A stretch of 31,537 nt of DNA. It comes from Pseudomonadota bacterium. Lineage in GTDB: Bacteria > Pseudomonadota > Gammaproteobacteria > Arenicellales > UBA868. The notes beneath the pieces are model-generated. The model was not told the DNA's origin. It did no database searches and saw only the letters and a list, made by a program, of their open reading frames with translations. Of the stretch, positions 16,766 through 24,972 are shown in pieces. The translations under genes were made by a program, and so were the position numbers. The DNA lies in the NCBI GenBank assembly GCA_018661145.1, contig JABJIU010000035.1, positions 1-31,537 on the forward strand. Reading direction: 5' to 3'. The first letter of the stretch is position 1, and each line of letters begins with the position of its first letter.

Positions 16766-18826
16766 TCAGTCGATTCCCAGAAGTTTCTTTCTTTCCTTCG
16801 CCCAAGTCTGAATCAAATTATCGACTGCTAAGCACATGAAGGATACAAATATACCCAGTGTCAAACCAATGCCTGCTCCACCTTTTTTCGATAAAGCACC
16901 CATAATAATTTGGCCCAAATCAATGGTTCCGATTAATGCGCCAAGGATCACCATGAATAATGCAAATATGACTGTTTGATTTATGCCCAACATTATGTGA
17001 GGAAGCGCAAGAGGTAGCTCGATATTGGTCCATCTTTGAAGTCGTGATACTCCTGACATCGTCGCAGCTTCATGCAGCGATATTGGAACGCTGTTTAAGC
17101 CTTCTACTGTATATCTGGTAGCCGGAATCACTGCATAGACAATTGCCGCGATCATGACGGATGTATCCGTGATACCAAAAAGCAGAATTACCGGTATCAA
17201 ATAAATAAAGGACGGAAATGTTTGAAAAAAATCACAGACTGAAAGAATTGTTTTGCTCGTAAAACGGTTCTGGGCGCAAATGGAGCCAACGACTAATCCT
17301 AAAACAGCGGATATGAGTACCGCAAAAGTTGCCATATAGGCTGTGATTAATGCTCTGTCCCAATATTCAGAAAGGGCTATAAACAGGATCAGTCCCCCAA
17401 CTACGATCGCTGATCTTACGCCGCCAACGATATACCCGGCCCCCATAACAAGAATGAATGTGGAGATAACAGGCATACCGAGATAGGCGTCTCTCATCGG
17501 CACAAGGACCGACGTTATTAACCAGACATTGAATCCATTTAAATACGGAAAAAAGGCTTCCCAAAACCAATCAATACCAGCATCTATAAAAGGAGAAATC
17601 GTAAAACCTTTGTCGAACGGAACATAGTACAGGTAGTTGATGCCGTCCTTAAAGTACAGAGCACCTATGTACGCTAAAAGAATCGCCAAAAGCGTTAGAA
17701 GGATAAATCCGATGTAAGGCCTATATCTTTGAAAGAAGTTCAAATCAGAAAAATAATCTTTTTGTTTGTTTGCCCACGCCAAGGAATATTTATCTAGGAT
17801 TACAGCAATTAAAACGACACACAGGCCAATTTCTGAGGCTTTTCCAATTTCCAGTGAATTTAGCGCAACTTTTAAATTAAATCCTAAGCCCCTGGCGCCA
17901 ATAAAAGCGGCAATAGTGGTCATCGCAAGACACTGCATAATGACCTGATTAACGCCAATCAGAATATCTGTTCTTGCTGTCGGGATTAAAACTCTGAACA
18001 GTAGCTGGAATTTACTGCACCCACTCATTAAACCGGAATCAACAATATCCGGAGAAATCTTTCTCAAGCCGAGAATGGTTAATCTGATCATCGGCGGGGT
18101 TGCAAAGATAATCGTGGCAACGGCGCCTGCGTGATCTCCGATTCCAAATAGAACCATGACCGGAACCAGATAAGAAAAATGAGGCAGGGTCTGCATACAG
18201 TTCAATAGTGGCTCAAGTGCGGCCTCTACAGTTCTATTCAGGTATCCCCATATCCCGAAACCCAGTCCCAAAATGAAACAAATAGGTGCACATACAAGGA
18301 CAAAAGATAGCGTCTCTAAAGAGGGTTCCCATTGCCCAAAAACACAGAGATATCCGACCCCGATACCTGCAAGTAGGGCTAAGCGAATGCCTTGAAGTTG
18401 ATATCCCAGGATCGCAGCGCCAGCGACGACAGCGGTCCAGGGAAGAGCAGGCCAGTACAGCCATTTATTGGTGCTGAGCATTGCATCGCTGAAGAGCGCC
18501 CCAATAGTCTGCGTTCCTCCAAGAAAGAGTTCACGGATAAGAATAATGAGGAATAAAATCGCACTGCCTATTGCTCTAGTAATAATTCTGAAAACAGACT
18601 TTGGTTCGTACTCTTTCCATACCGGATCCCAGACATCAACGGCGAACCATTGGAACATCAAATTATCAAGAAGCGTATTGATCCAGACTGGGATGTCTTT
18701 TAATAGGGGAGGTAATCTCCAGAAGTAACTGGCCTCAGAATGCGGGACTAAATGATAGGAAAACAAAAAAATGATCGCGAGCAGGCCAAACTGCATCGGT
18801 CTGGAATCTTTGAAATTATTCACCAC
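16766..18826 (-). CDS. tmoW: TMAO ABC transporter permease TmoW, double-length
   Basis: This 686-residue membrane protein carries two ProW-like permease modules in one chain. The EAA loops that contact the ATPase are at about 261-295 (GLMSGCSKFQLLFRVLIP) and 584-618 (AATMSGVSRLQRWTNIELP). The two modules are separated by a long central segment with a predicted periplasmic stretch (about 395-435). The double arrangement matches TmoW of TMAO transporters, whereas ordinary ProW has one module. The start is GTG 18826; an internal ATG at 18796 is an alternative. Base composition is clearly more AT-rich than the flanking tdm region. It lies 309 bases after tmoX, with an intrinsic terminator in the gap. 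Confidence 0.88.
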   Translation of the reverse strand: MVNNFKDSRPMQFGLLAIIFLFSYHLVPHSEASYFWRLPPLLKDIPVWINTLLDNLMFQWFAVDVWDPVWKEYEPKSVFRIITRAIGSAILFLIILIRELFLGGTQTIGALFSDAMLSTNKWLYWPALPWTAVVAGAAILGYQLQGIRLALLAGIGVGYLCVFGQWEPSLETLSFVLVCAPICFILGLGFGIWGYLNRTVEAALEPLLNCMQTLPHFSYLVPVMVLFGIGDHAGAVATIIFATPPMIRLTILGLRKISPDIVDSGLMSGCSKFQLLFRVLIPTARTDILIGVNQVIMQCLAMTTIAAFIGARGLGFNLKVALNSLEIGKASEIGLCVVLIAVILDKYSLAWANKQKDYFSDLNFFQRYRPYIGFILLTLLAILLAYIGALYFKDGINYLYYVPFDKGFTISPFIDAGIDWFWEAFFPYLNGFNVWLITSVLVPMRDAYLGMPVISTFILVMGAGYIVGGVRSAIVVGGLILFIALSEYWDRALITAYMATFAVLISAVLGLVVGSICAQNRFTSKTILSVCDFFQTFPSFIYLIPVILLFGITDTSVMIAAIVYAVIPATRYTVEGLNSVPISLHEAATMSGVSRLQRWTNIELPLALPHIMLGINQTVIFALFMVILGALIGTIDLGQIIMGALSKKGGAGIGLTLGIFVSFMCLAVDNLIQTWAKERKKLLGID

Positions 18827-19083
18827 GTTCTTGTTTTTTTAGATTAAACGAATAGGCTGCTTACCTGTAATCACCGAGAGATCAGAAGATTCAGGAATTT
18901 GATCTTTAGCTCATTAATTTATTGATCGATGGGGGATTTCATCGGGATCACAAGACAACAACCATACGCTGATCTTTTCCAAAAGTCTTTCTTTTCTGGC
19001 GTCTTCCGAGATGCTGGTCAGATTTACATTCAGCGCCAGCAAATTGCCCTCAGTCCCCTCTAAATAAATAGCAGTAGTGCGGC
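18827..19083 (-). other. Gene-free spacer between tmoX and tmoW
   Basis: This AT-rich spacer downstream of the tmoX terminator contains no coding frame of note. It must hold either the path for read-through transcription into tmoW or a separate tmoW promoter. No convincing -35/-10 pair is visible, and the ribosome site before GTG 18826 is weak. Confidence 0.4.
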
Positions 19084-19114
19084 AAAAAAAATCCCCCCTG
19101 AAACAGGGAGGATT
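19084..19114 (-). terminator. Intrinsic terminator after tmoX
   Basis: On the minus strand a stem AATCCTCCCTG/CAGGGGGGATT (one T-G pair, loop TTT) is followed by a run of T. It begins about 20 bases after the tmoX stop and precedes tmoW. It is a classic terminator or attenuator that would keep binding-protein mRNA in excess over permease mRNA. Confidence 0.85.
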
Positions 19115-19135
19115 CTTAGTAAAACAACTTCTAAC

Positions 19136-20089
19136 TTAATTTTTCCAGAGATCAATCTGAGCTCTGTGATTAGCGATAAACGCAGCCGCAGCATCTTCAT
19201 GACTCATGCCTTTACTGTCAACATTATCAGCCATCTCGCCGATTTGCGGGGCATTAAAAGACATTTTGGTATAGAACTTATATGCATCTGGGTGAGACAG
19301 TGGGAACTTGATATACGCGGCTTTCTTAAGCCAACCTTTTGGAGAGCCACAGCCAGTAGTTTCCAATGTTCCGCCATTTTCTAGTCTGCAACCTTCGAAA
19401 TAGGGAGGAAAGTCGATGAATGTGAAGCCCGCCGCGTCAGTAAAGTTTGGAGACCAGTTAAAGATAACGGTTCCACGGCCTTCTTTCTTGGCAGCATCCA
19501 ACTCAGCCCATAGAGCATTAGCGGCGCCTGCAAACTTTACAGTCCACAAATCATCAATACCGAGACCTTTAAGCCTGTTGGGCATCACGTCTCCGTGCCA
19601 CTCTGCAGGACCTTCCAGCCAACGGCCTTTCCCGCCTGAATCAGCGGTAGCGAAATTTTTCGCACAATCAGGTGACTTCAGCGCTTCCCAGTTTGGAAGA
19701 CCGGGACAGAGTCCTTCATCGATTACCCAATTTGGGACTCCCATTTCTTCAAAGGTCACTAAATTATGACTACCAGCATCAATTAAGCCACCCTTGTCCA
19801 TTGCTTCATAAAATGGGATAGCCATTGTTGATTCCCAGGTTTCATGAGCTACGTGAAGGTCGCCAATTCGGACAGCCTCGTATCTTGACGCCGATTCAGC
19901 TGGAACCAACTCTACCGTGTGACCCATTTCTTGAAACACTTGAGCCATTACATGAGCCATAACAATTTGGCTCGACCAGTTTAATACCGGAATCCTGATT
20001 GGATCTGCAGCCTGGGTGACTGTAGAGGTTGAGGCGAACGCCATCAGCGCGCCTACTGCCAACCCTTTTAACGTTTGTTTTTTCGTCAT
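19136..20089 (-). CDS. tmoX: TMAO-binding periplasmic protein TmoX (ProX/OpuAC family)
   Basis: This 317-residue substrate-binding protein has a signal peptide: a basic start, a hydrophobic core, and likely cleavage after VTQA (residue 27). The mature part belongs to the OpuAC/ProX family, with several tryptophans (NWSSQ, HETWEST, VPNWVIDEG, FNWSP) suited to a cation-pi cage for a quaternary or N-oxide methyl group. Four cysteines are present (CPGLPNWEALKSPDC and the GC pair later), so disulfides are possible. The ribosome site GGAGG is well spaced before ATG 20089. Next to tmoW/tmoV and close to tdm and tmm, TMAO is the best ligand; choline or betaine are the alternatives. Confidence 0.87.
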   Translation of the reverse strand: MTKKQTLKGLAVGALMAFASTSTVTQAADPIRIPVLNWSSQIVMAHVMAQVFQEMGHTVELVPAESASRYEAVRIGDLHVAHETWESTMAIPFYEAMDKGGLIDAGSHNLVTFEEMGVPNWVIDEGLCPGLPNWEALKSPDCAKNFATADSGGKGRWLEGPAEWHGDVMPNRLKGLGIDDLWTVKFAGAANALWAELDAAKKEGRGTVIFNWSPNFTDAAGFTFIDFPPYFEGCRLENGGTLETTGCGSPKGWLKKAAYIKFPLSHPDAYKFYTKMSFNAPQIGEMADNVDSKGMSHEDAAAAFIANHRAQIDLWKN

Positions 20090-20485
20090 GTTGATCCTCC
20101 GTTGAAAAGATTATTTTTTATGAATCCTTGTTTAACGCAGAAAAGAGCCCCGAAACTCTGTCTCGACATAAGGCGTCACTGTTCTGTCGTGATACCAAAG
20201 ATTGCCTCAGGTTTCGTTATTAGACACCCTTATGGGTAGATAAACAACGGACCATGGAAACAAGTGTAGGCGACTTCATTTTGCGAGCCTATAACCAAAA
20301 ATACACCAATCACCTGCTCTTGGTGTTAATAGCCTCTTTCTCGTGAAAAATGCCTAAAAACCGTAATTATTGACCAATCATTAAATAATCCCGGACCGGG
20401 TAAGACTTGGTTCCTAGGCACGGCAACGCATTAATCATACGCCACTCAGGTCGGGGACGCTGACGAAAAGCCTAGCAGGCCCTCG
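20090..20485 (-). promoter_or_regulatory. Control region upstream of tmoX
   Basis: These 396 bases separate the tdm stop from the tmoX start, so they must carry the tmoX promoter. Visible elements are an inverted repeat ACACCAA (20303-20309)/TTGGTGT (20320-20326) with a 10-base spacer, and the 12-mer GATACCAAAGAT (20191-20202), shared with the GntR control region at 5675-5686. No sigma-54 GG-N10-GC site was found. A CCCGG/CCGGG repeat near 20393-20403 lies after tdm but has no good T-tract. Confidence 0.45.
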
Positions 20486-22834
20486 CTACGCACGGACCCG
20501 TTCTTTCTTGGGGTCATAGAAGGGAAAGGGTACAACCAGGGCGGGAATGCGCTTTTGTTGGCCATCGAGTTTACCGACCTCAACTTCGGTGCTTAGCGCT
20601 GCGTGGAGGGTGTCGATGCGGCAAAGCGCGATATTCTTTTTTAGGATTGGCGAGCGCATCGCGCTGGTGATTACACCAACCTGGGCACGCCCGACGCGCA
20701 CACAGTCTCCATGACCTGCCGTCTCGTTACCCGCGAGCTCCAGTCCCACCAGTTGGCGTTGGGGGTTTGCCTTTCGTTGCTCAAGGGCCTCGCGCCCAAT
20801 GAAGTCATCTTCTTTGGACTTCAACGGAACGGTGAATCCGATGCCGGCCTCGAATGGATCGGTCTGGTCACAGAATTCGTAGCCTGCAAAAACAAGTCCC
20901 GCTTCAATCCTGACCATATCCAAGGCGTCTAGGCCTAGCGGCAGCAACCCATGAGGCTCGCCGGCTTGCCAAACAGCATCCCAGACCTCGCAGGCGTCGT
21001 TCGGGTGACAGAAAATCTCGTAACCCAGTTCGCCGGTGTATCCGGTACGCGAGACCATGACGGGGCGGCCATGCATACCGCCAAGGCGTCCTACAGTAAA
21101 GCGGAACCACTCGAGTTCGTCTACGGATGTTTGTGCCGGCGGGGTCCAGATAATTCCAGTCAGGATCTCTCGGCTTTTCGGCCCCTGAACCGCAACGTTA
21201 TGGATTTGCTCGGTCGAGGATTTGACCAGCGCCTTTAGTCCGAGGGCCTGCGCCTGTTCGCGAAGCCATATCCCACTGTAGTCATCACCGCCAATCCAGC
21301 GGAAGTTATCTGGGCCGAGACGCAGTGCGGTGCCATCGTCAATCATCCCGCCGTGTGGATAGCACATGGCGCTATAGACGACTTGCCCAACAGAGAGTCG
21401 CCGAATATTGCGCGTCAGCACAGTCTGTAGCAGCGTTTCCGCATCGGGACCGAGGACTTCGAACTTGCGCAGCGGAGAAAGGTCCATCATCACAGCGCGC
21501 TCCCGGCACGCCCAGTATTCCTCTATGGCGCCGGCGTTATTGAATGCGGTGGGTAGCCAGTACCCACGGTATTCAGTGAAGTTGCGGGTGTGCTGCGAGG
21601 AGCGCGGATGGAAGCCCGTCTCGCGCGTCAGTTGAGTTTCTGCGTCTGGGGTCATTCTGTATGCAATAGCCCGTGAAAAGGCTTTCTCCGGAGTGTAGAT
21701 GCGAACATGTATATCTGTGGGGTTCCAGCCGTTGGCGGCACTGGTATCGTCGGGGCAGGCGGTGGATGCACACACCAGATCAGTAATGGCTTTCAGGAGT
21801 ACATAGTCGCCTGGCCGCGACCAGGGTTCATCGAGAAAAAGGACGTTGTGGTCATCGATGCCGGTGTTGTAGAAGAAATTTACAGCCTCCCATCCGCGTC
21901 TCGGTCTGACGCCAAACGGCGCCATGACGGCGTTCAGATTGTCCGAGCAGTTGGGGTGGCCAAAGTAGCCCTGGTCTTCGTAGTACCTGGCCGCGCAGGC
22001 GAGGCCGAAAGTGTCATGACGGCCGCAGGTATCTTGAATCACCTCAACCATCGGCTCCATATCCCGGTCAAAATACTTCGAGTAAAGGCCGGGGCCGGGA
22101 TAGCCACTGCCCATCAGGGTGCGGGTGGTGGTCATATCAATATGCCGCTCTTTTCCCTGATCAAGACCAGCCGCTGAAAAAGCAAGAAAATCTGAACATT
22201 CCCGGCCCGCAACATCGATGATCTGGACGTATTCGCCCGCATGCACCGTAAACTGAGCTGCAGTGCACTTGTCGACCCGAAGTTCCAGTCGCGGGTCGGC
22301 CAGAGGGTCCGGCAGTAGCGGTTCAGTGAGTTCACGACCCTTGGCACGAGCCACATGAACCGTCAGCCCCGTGGGTGGTATCTGTTCGTCGATGGGCATC
22401 GCGTCGCCAGGCGCACAGACGATGCAGAGAAGATCCTCACGGGCTGTGTAGTGATGCGTTGAGCCTGCATCGGAATCGGATCCGAACAACGCGATTGCTT
22501 TGGCATCAGCCGCATTGATATTCCGCCGTTTCAGTCCGGCAGCCACTTGTTGGGCACTTGGTTCATTAGAAGCAAGAATCTTTTGAAAGCCCGTTGCTGC
22601 TTTGGGCCTGGTACCGCAAAGGCCTCCCGGAGCGGGGTGCCCATCGGTTGAGAAGGCGATTAACTCGCCTGGCTGCGCCCCTTCCGGGTCAGTAACGGTG
22701 ATCGCGTCACCGGCAAAAAGTTCAAAAGTCACCGAGCCGCAGGGCGGTACGGTATAGCGCTCGAGGCAGGGATCAGCCCGCCATAGACCGGGCTCTCGCG
22801 GATGGGTACTTTCAAGGAGGATTCGAGCGGCCAT
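20486..22834 (-). CDS. tdm: Trimethylamine N-oxide demethylase (DUF1989 + GcvT)
   Basis: This 782-residue protein has the domain order of Tdm. The N-terminal half is DUF1989-related, with a weaker first copy at about 25-165 and a clear second copy at about 185-400. A C-terminal aminomethyltransferase (GcvT-like, THF-binding) domain follows at about 420-775, with RTGYTGELGYEIF and LGLDALDMVRIEAG. A cysteine-rich patch (C270, C280, C296 and C355, C360, with H273) in the second DUF1989 copy is the likely zinc site. Tdm splits TMAO to dimethylamine and formaldehyde, which can be captured as methylene-THF. The ribosome site AAGGAG precedes ATG 22834. It lies downstream of amt and a small membrane protein gene, behind an intrinsic terminator. 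Confidence 0.9.
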   Translation of the reverse strand: MAARILLESTHPREPGLWRADPCLERYTVPPCGSVTFELFAGDAITVTDPEGAQPGELIAFSTDGHPAPGGLCGTRPKAATGFQKILASNEPSAQQVAAGLKRRNINAADAKAIALFGSDSDAGSTHHYTAREDLLCIVCAPGDAMPIDEQIPPTGLTVHVARAKGRELTEPLLPDPLADPRLELRVDKCTAAQFTVHAGEYVQIIDVAGRECSDFLAFSAAGLDQGKERHIDMTTTRTLMGSGYPGPGLYSKYFDRDMEPMVEVIQDTCGRHDTFGLACAARYYEDQGYFGHPNCSDNLNAVMAPFGVRPRRGWEAVNFFYNTGIDDHNVLFLDEPWSRPGDYVLLKAITDLVCASTACPDDTSAANGWNPTDIHVRIYTPEKAFSRAIAYRMTPDAETQLTRETGFHPRSSQHTRNFTEYRGYWLPTAFNNAGAIEEYWACRERAVMMDLSPLRKFEVLGPDAETLLQTVLTRNIRRLSVGQVVYSAMCYPHGGMIDDGTALRLGPDNFRWIGGDDYSGIWLREQAQALGLKALVKSSTEQIHNVAVQGPKSREILTGIIWTPPAQTSVDELEWFRFTVGRLGGMHGRPVMVSRTGYTGELGYEIFCHPNDACEVWDAVWQAGEPHGLLPLGLDALDMVRIEAGLVFAGYEFCDQTDPFEAGIGFTVPLKSKEDDFIGREALEQRKANPQRQLVGLELAGNETAGHGDCVRVGRAQVGVITSAMRSPILKKNIALCRIDTLHAALSTEVEVGKLDGQQKRIPALVVPFPFYDPKKERVRA

Positions 22835-22881
22835 GCTAGCAACTCCTTAGTGAGCTCAGCATGAGTTTAAAGCCAAACGAT

Positions 22882-22918
22882 AAAAAAAGGCGACCTGGCT
22901 GTATCGGCCAGGTCGCCT
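22882..22918 (-). terminator. Intrinsic terminator between the small membrane protein gene and tdm
   Basis: On the minus strand a perfect 12-bp stem AGGCGACCTGGC/GCCAGGTCGCCT with a 7-base loop is followed by seven T. It ends 47 bases before the tdm start. It should stop most amt-operon transcripts, leaving tdm to read-through or to a promoter located inside or upstream of the terminator. Confidence 0.92.
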
Positions 22919-22962
22919 CCCAAAGACAGATTAAAAAGCTATAACTATTGGCTTATTTATGC

Positions 22963-23214
22963 CTAGCCGTGCTCGCGCTCGTGCCTCTTCTCTGTTCTGG
23001 CTGCCGTGATAATTACCGCCAGCATCAAAGCAAGAAGAATCAAGAACCATACTATGACTCCTGAGCCGCCGGCATTATTGAATACCGCTCCAGCGCCTTC
23101 CCAGGTGTCTATTGGGCTTGTATTGAACAGACCTGCTTGTGCCGTGGTGGTCATGCCGAGCACTAGTGCGAGAGCCGACAGAACAGCAGTCGTTTTTTGC
23201 CTAATTGCATTCAT
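22963..23214 (-). CDS. Small membrane protein downstream of amt
   Basis: This 83-residue protein has an N-terminal signal sequence (core AVLSALALVLGM, likely cleavage after AQA at about residue 27). A short extracytoplasmic segment rich in G/N/S follows, then one strong membrane helix (GVIVWFLILLALMLAVIITAA, about residues 52-72) and a charged cytoplasmic tail (RTEKRHEREHG). AAGGAG lies well placed before ATG 23214, and the gene begins 12 bases after amt, so the two are co-expressed. I do not recognise a named family. A modulator or assembly partner of the Amt channel is a reasonable guess from position, nothing more. Confidence 0.82.
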   Translation of the reverse strand: MNAIRQKTTAVLSALALVLGMTTTAQAGLFNTSPIDTWEGAGAVFNNAGGSGVIVWFLILLALMLAVIITAARTEKRHEREHG

Positions 23215-23226
23215 AGTGTGTGCTCC

Positions 23227-24555
23227 TTAAGAGGATTTTTGAAAATCGGGATAGGCTTGCGTCTCGCCCTCGGTTGAATCGACGCCTTTCTCCAAGATGG
23301 CCTCCGAGTATCGAAGCATCCCAGCCTTGTTCAGGATCCAGGAAAGGACATAACCTGGGACAAAACCAAGCAGGAAGAACGAAATCGCACCTACGAGTTG
23401 GCCGGTGAAGGTGATTGCCGGGATATCGGCTGATGGTGCGGGATAGCCACCAAGCAGGATACCGACCGACATTACGCCCCAGATTCCAACGAAGCCATGG
23501 ACCGAAACCGCGCCCACTGCATCGTCGATACCCCAGCTTGTAAGCATCTTGTGGCAGTACGGCATGATTAGGCCACCGATTGCACCGACTACAAATGCGG
23601 TGCCGGGGTACCATAGATCGATACCTGAAGCCACACTGATAATTCCACAAAGCGCGCCGCCCATCATCCAGAACGCGTCCCGGGTTACCCACCAGGCAGC
23701 CATGATTCCACCCGCCATACCCATCAGGGTATTAAAGGCAAAGGCAGAAAGATTGGATTTGATTCCATAGATGTTTATCCACCCAAGGTCTGCTGAAGTT
23801 CCAGCCATTGACGAGGGGTAGATGAGACAGGCACCAAGAAACCCAAAGAAGCCCAAGATGATAACCATGAGCCCGGCTGCTGCCATGGGGCCGCTATGAC
23901 CCGCTACTTCATTAGTGGAGCCATCAGCATTGAATCGACCCTGACGCGGCCCAAGATTGACCAGAACCCCTAGCGCGAAAAAGCCTGCGGCCATATGCAC
24001 CACACCTGCGGCACAGACATCTCGGAATCCCCAGTCTGCGACCAGCCAACCACCGGTTGACCAACCCCAGCCAGCACCAACGATCCAGATAAATCCGCCG
24101 AATATGGTTACGAGAATGAGCCAACCACTCATCTTGATCCGCTCAATAACGGACCCCGAGACAATGGAGGCAGTTGTCATAGCAAATAGAGTGAACGCGG
24201 CCCAGAAGATACCTGAAGCACCATCCTGGTGGTTCGGCCCCATGCCACCTTGATCACCCCACGGTACATAGTACTGCGCAAACTCATGATTCCAGTCAGG
24301 AATAAATATATTGCCACTCTGGTAGGCCCAGTAAGCCCACCAACCAACCACGAAAAACGCCGGAATTGTGAATGCAAACGCAAGAATATTCTTGACGCCC
24401 GTATGCATGACGTTCTTCGCTCGAGAGGCTCCCATTTCATACATCATGAAGCCGGCGTGGATGGCGATCATTATTGCGGTGGCCCACCAGTAATATCCTT
24501 CCATGGCGGTATCCGCGACAACATTGATCACGGCCATCAGTTCTTCAGGACTCAT
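23227..24555 (-). CDS. amt: Ammonium/methylammonium transporter (Amt family)
   Basis: This 442-residue, roughly 11-helix channel has the Amt pore twin histidines H187 (AGVVHMAAG) and H353 (SVHGFVGIWG), and the conserved D179 that shapes the recruitment site. Amt proteins conduct ammonium and also methylammonium, which suits a locus that releases both. No GlnK/PII gene sits beside it. The ribosome site GGGAG is nine bases before ATG 24555 and is part of a hairpin that could hide it. It leads amt-small membrane protein-(terminator)-tdm on the minus strand and is divergent from the synthetase at 24973. Confidence 0.96.
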   Translation of the reverse strand: MSPEELMAVINVVADTAMEGYYWWATAIMIAIHAGFMMYEMGASRAKNVMHTGVKNILAFAFTIPAFFVVGWWAYWAYQSGNIFIPDWNHEFAQYYVPWGDQGGMGPNHQDGASGIFWAAFTLFAMTTASIVSGSVIERIKMSGWLILVTIFGGFIWIVGAGWGWSTGGWLVADWGFRDVCAAGVVHMAAGFFALGVLVNLGPRQGRFNADGSTNEVAGHSGPMAAAGLMVIILGFFGFLGACLIYPSSMAGTSADLGWINIYGIKSNLSAFAFNTLMGMAGGIMAAWWVTRDAFWMMGGALCGIISVASGIDLWYPGTAFVVGAIGGLIMPYCHKMLTSWGIDDAVGAVSVHGFVGIWGVMSVGILLGGYPAPSADIPAITFTGQLVGAISFFLLGFVPGYVLSWILNKAGMLRYSEAILEKGVDSTEGETQAYPDFQKSS

Positions 24556-24972
24556 ATCGCATGTCTCCCGTTCTGATTAATATTTGGGAGGACATATTTG
24601 GCGACAGTCCGGTGCCAAACATCAGTCTGAGGCTTAACAGGCCCCCCCGCTTCGTTCGCACCGGCATACAGGCCAGGTGCATCAAGACCACAACATCAGT
24701 CCAGATGGATGATCAGTTTACTATAAAAAGAACACTGATATACCAATCAACAATTTAAATAAGTAGTATTTTTTTCTGTGCGAGAAATATCAAAATGCCC
24801 CATAACTTAATGATTTACTGATTAATTGTTAATTATCGGAATAAAACCATTTCTGGACATATTTAATATCCACTGATCATCGTAAGTTCTTGTCGAACTC
24901 TGGAGCAATGCTTCATTTGCCCGCATAATCCCCGGCCTCATCAATTTCTGTGCAAGTATCTGAGAACAAAAC
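24556..24972. promoter_or_regulatory. Divergent control region between amt and the type III synthetase
   Basis: This 417-base gene-free region becomes strongly AT-rich after about 24720. A possible amt promoter on the minus strand is TTGGTA, 15 bases, TATAGT around 24720-24750, but the spacing is short. An inverted repeat AGTTC/GAACT with a 5-base spacer lies at 24885-24899, before the synthetase. No good ribosome site precedes ATG 24973. No NtrC or sigma-54 site matched. Confidence 0.4.
24561..24595 (-). promoter_or_regulatory. Hairpin that can sequester the amt ribosome-binding site
   Basis: In the amt leader (minus strand) ATGTCCTCCC pairs with GGGAGACAT over nine base pairs with one bulged C and a 16-base loop. 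The 3' arm contains the Shine-Dalgarno GGGAG of amt. Translation would need this stem opened. It could instead be a DNA operator; the sequence cannot decide. Confidence 0.5.

Noticed and set aside
24605..24625. Sigma-54 promoter for amt (TGGCACC on the minus strand).
   Set aside because: The -12 GC is not at the required 10-base distance from GG.
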